A stretch of 7,228 bases of DNA, from NCBI GenBank assembly GCA_003649565.1, contig QMSF01000038.1, positions 1 through 7,228 of the forward strand, in the 5' to 3' direction. The translations under genes were made by a program, and so were the position numbers. The notes under the pieces were generated by a model that saw only the letters and a list, made by a program, of their open reading frames with translations, searched no databases and was not told the origin of the DNA. Positions 5,847 to 7,228 of the stretch are shown in pieces. This stretch comes from Thermoprotei archaeon. Lineage in GTDB: Archaea; Thermoproteota; Methanomethylicia; Nezhaarchaeales; WYZ-LMO8. How positions within the stretch are numbered: position 1 is the first letter of the stretch; each line of letters starts with the position of its first letter.

Positions 5847-6286
5847 ATGTTGACGTTAACGTTGATCCCCATTTTTCCTGCGAGCTTAAGTCCATCTCGA
5901 AGAATATCATTGTGATCAAAGGCTAGCTTATCTGGAATCGCATTGAATTCGCCTATATCAGTCTCCTCTGATCCTCGGAGATCTCCACTAACCTCAACGA
6001 CCAGGTAAGCTATAGATACGACGTGACCTCTTGGATCGCGATTAGGCTTTGAATAAACTCCTATTAGCCCTTTAATCTCGACATCCAGCCCTGTCTCTTC
6101 CTTGACTTCCCTCTTAATAGCATCTTCAACAGTCTCTCCATATTTAACAAACCCGCCCGGTAAGGCCCAATAACCTTCGTATGGTGGCTTCCTCCTCTTC
6201 ACGAGAACTATGCTTCCATTTTTCCTAATGATTACAGCATCTACGGCTAAAACTGGTCTTGGCCTATTAGTGATGGAACTCTTCAT
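5840..6286 (-). CDS. Nudix hydrolase, ADP-ribose pyrophosphatase-like
   Basis: This 148-residue Nudix hydrolase would cleave a nucleoside diphosphate linked to another moiety, using Mg2+ in the cytoplasm. The Nudix box is complete: G45, E51, R59, E60, E63, E64 and G66 fit GX5EX7REUXEEXGU. The preceding GYWALPGG (38-45) and the later LAFDHNDIL (121-129) recall archaeal ADP-ribose pyrophosphatases of the MJ1149 type, so ADP-ribose is the best guess, though Nudix specificity is hard to read. I set the start at the ATG at 6286, preceded by GTGGGGGT. Extending in frame to 6439 would add 51 residues unlike any Nudix N-terminus and would run antisense through the start of the hydrogenase gene. The tail VNVNIK comes from a short AACGT(T/C) repeat. 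It is divergent from the hydrogenase gene and shares a 78-bp promoter region with it. Confidence 0.88.
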   Translation of the reverse strand: MKSSITNRPRPVLAVDAVIIRKNGSIVLVKRRKPPYEGYWALPGGFVKYGETVEDAIKREVKEETGLDVEIKGLIGVYSKPNRDPRGHVVSIAYLVVEVSGDLRGSEETDIGEFNAIPDKLAFDHNDILRDGLKLAGKMGINVNVNIK

Positions 6287-6302
6287 GTCTTTACCCCCAC
6301 AA

Positions 6303-6316
6303 CAGTTATAAGTTAA
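6303..6316. promoter_or_regulatory. TATA-like element between the Nudix and hydrogenase genes
   Basis: CAGTTATAAGTTAA contains TTATAA, which is symmetric and usable in both directions. On the minus strand it lies about 24 bases before the Nudix ATG, implying a nearly leaderless mRNA. On the plus strand it predicts a start near 6335, leaving about 30 bases of leader before the hydrogenase TTG. It may serve either gene or both. A weaker A/T-rich site at 6329-6341 is an alternative. Confidence 0.45.
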
Positions 6317-6353
6317 GTGATGGAGGAGAGTAAAGAGATTACTTAGTGTTTCA

Positions 6354-6360
6354 GGGTGAG
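6354..6360 (+). promoter_or_regulatory. Ribosome binding site that fixes the hydrogenase start
   Basis: GGGTGAG matches the archaeal GGTGA-type Shine-Dalgarno motif and lies four bases before the TTG at 6365. It contains the GTG at 6356, the other possible start. Because a ribosome binding site should precede rather than contain the start, and because the protein from the TTG begins MRYVKL like Pyrococcus HydB, the TTG is preferred. Confidence 0.6.
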
Positions 6361-6364
6361 CTTC

Positions 6365-7228
6365 TTGAGATATGTAAAGCTGCTTAAAGGGAAGTTCCCA
6401 GAATTCTTCGATGCTCTCAAGAAATGGGGTGAAGTTCACGCCCCTATCAAACGCGGCAAGTTCTATGCATTTGCAAGAGTAGACTCACCAGGCGAAATAG
6501 CCTTTGAATATAATAGAACTATGATTCCACCCAAGAAGTACTTCGTAAAACCTTTTGAAGAGATCATGAAGGTAAAGATAGGCAAAGGCTATGAACTAAT
6601 GGCTGAAGAACCAAGAAAGCTTGTACTCTTAGGACTTCACGCTTGTGACATTAATGCCCTGAGGATACTTGACAACGTGTACTTAGATGAACCTCAAGAC
6701 CCCTATTACGCAACCAGAAGAGCAAACACCATTATAATAGGCATCTCATGCGAGCCAGATGAACACTGCTTCTGCAAGTCCATGGGTGCCGATTACGCAT
6801 GGACGGGATTCGACCTCTTCCTCCATGATTTAGGAGATTCCTACATAATCAGAGTGGGTAGTCCGCGAGGAGAAGCGATAATTGAAGAGCTAAGTAACAT
6901 TATTGTCGAGCCTGGGCAAGAAGACTTCATCAAACTTAGGGATTTCGAGCTTAAGAGATCAAGGATGTTTAAGAAAAACCTTAACACATCGCATTTACCT
7001 GATATAGTTGACTCGCTCTACAATAGCGATTTATGGGTCAAGTTCTCGGATAAGTGCTTAGGATGCGGCTCCTGCAATCTCGTATGTCCAACATGCAGAT
7101 GTTATGATGTAACTGAGAGCGTTGACTTAAGCTTGGAGGAGGGCGTTAGAGTTAGGCGATGGGATTCATGCTTTATGAGGAGCCATGCGCTTGTCGCTGG
7201 AGGACTAAACTTTAGGCCTACAAGGCTC
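6365..7228 (+). CDS. hydB: Sulfhydrogenase beta subunit (HydB-like), 3'-truncated
   Basis: This is the first 288 residues of an iron-sulfur electron-transfer subunit of a cytoplasmic [NiFe] hydrogenase (group 3b, NADP-linked, sulfhydrogenase type); the frame is open to the right edge. It follows Pyrococcus furiosus HydB closely as I remember it: MRYVKL start, EYNRTMIPPKKYFVKP (48-63), LHACDINALRILD (91-103), DPYYATRR (112-119), GISCEPDEHCFC (126-137), the cluster-binding CLGCGSCNLVCPTCRC (231-246) and RRWDSC..RSH..VAGG (264-280). The second 4Fe-4S motif should lie beyond the window. Alternatives are the related anaerobic sulfite reductase subunit A or another dicluster subunit. TTG at 6365 is preferred over GTG at 6356 on the evidence of GGGTGAG and the family N-terminus. 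Genes for HydG, HydD and HydA probably follow. Confidence 0.88.
   Translation, partial: MRYVKLLKGKFPEFFDALKKWGEVHAPIKRGKFYAFARVDSPGEIAFEYNRTMIPPKKYFVKPFEEIMKVKIGKGYELMAEEPRKLVLLGLHACDINALRILDNVYLDEPQDPYYATRRANTIIIGISCEPDEHCFCKSMGADYAWTGFDLFLHDLGDSYIIRVGSPRGEAIIEELSNIIVEPGQEDFIKLRDFELKRSRMFKKNLNTSHLPDIVDSLYNSDLWVKFSDKCLGCGSCNLVCPTCRCYDVTESVDLSLEEGVRVRRWDSCFMRSHALVAGGLNFRPTRL

Noticed and set aside
6287..6439. N-terminal extension of the Nudix reading frame to an ATG at 6439
   Set aside because: The extra 51 residues do not resemble a Nudix N-terminus, lie antisense to the hydrogenase 5' end, and would remove the promoter region. The ATG at 6286 gives a normal-length enzyme with a GGGGGT upstream.

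Overview
The window looks like a chromosomal segment of a thermophilic archaeon, most likely from the TACK side of the tree (Thermoproteota or Korarchaeota-like). The basis is indirect: genes are tightly packed on both strands, TATA-like boxes sit about 24-45 bp ahead of starts, several starts are TTG, arginine codons are mostly AGA/AGG, and the DUF2070 protein and HydB-type hydrogenase subunit are typically archaeal. I see no rRNA, tRNA, CRISPR array, insertion sequence or phage gene.

Layout. (1) 1-1296, plus: 3' part of a DUF2070 membrane protein, cut by the left edge. (2) 1297-1456: intergenic region with an exact 13-bp direct repeat and a TATA box. (3) 1457-2659, plus: a homocitrate/2-isopropylmalate synthase-family enzyme without the C-terminal regulatory domain. 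(4) 2656-3681, minus: a homoisocitrate/3-isopropylmalate dehydrogenase-family enzyme; the two stop codons overlap tail to tail. (5) 3682-3914: divergent promoter region. (6) 3915-5189, plus: a FecE/BtuD-type ABC ATPase fused to a roughly 150-residue C-terminal domain of unknown function. (7) 5191-5751, minus: a two-gene unit of a small two-helix membrane protein followed by a YbjQ/UPF0145 protein. (8) 5840-6286, minus: a Nudix hydrolase resembling archaeal ADP-ribose pyrophosphatases. (9) 6365-7228, plus: the 5' part of a HydB-like beta subunit of a cytoplasmic [NiFe] sulfhydrogenase, cut by the right edge.

How the genes fit together. The synthase and dehydrogenase perform the first and the oxidative-decarboxylation steps of 2-oxoacid chain elongation (leucine-type or homocitrate-type). 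They form a functional pair although they lie on opposite strands. The hydrogenase subunit probably opens a hydB-G-D-A-type operon beyond the right edge. The adjacent Nudix enzyme may be linked to nucleotide housekeeping, but this rests on proximity only. The ABC ATPase has no permease or binding protein within the window.

I found no clear undescribed multi-gene system. The points most worth a second look are the C-terminal domain of the ABC protein, the substrate ambiguity of the synthase/dehydrogenase pair, the compact Nudix/hydB promoter, the two zero-gap convergent gene pairs, and an octamer (AATCCTCA or its complement) that I found only in non-coding stretches.
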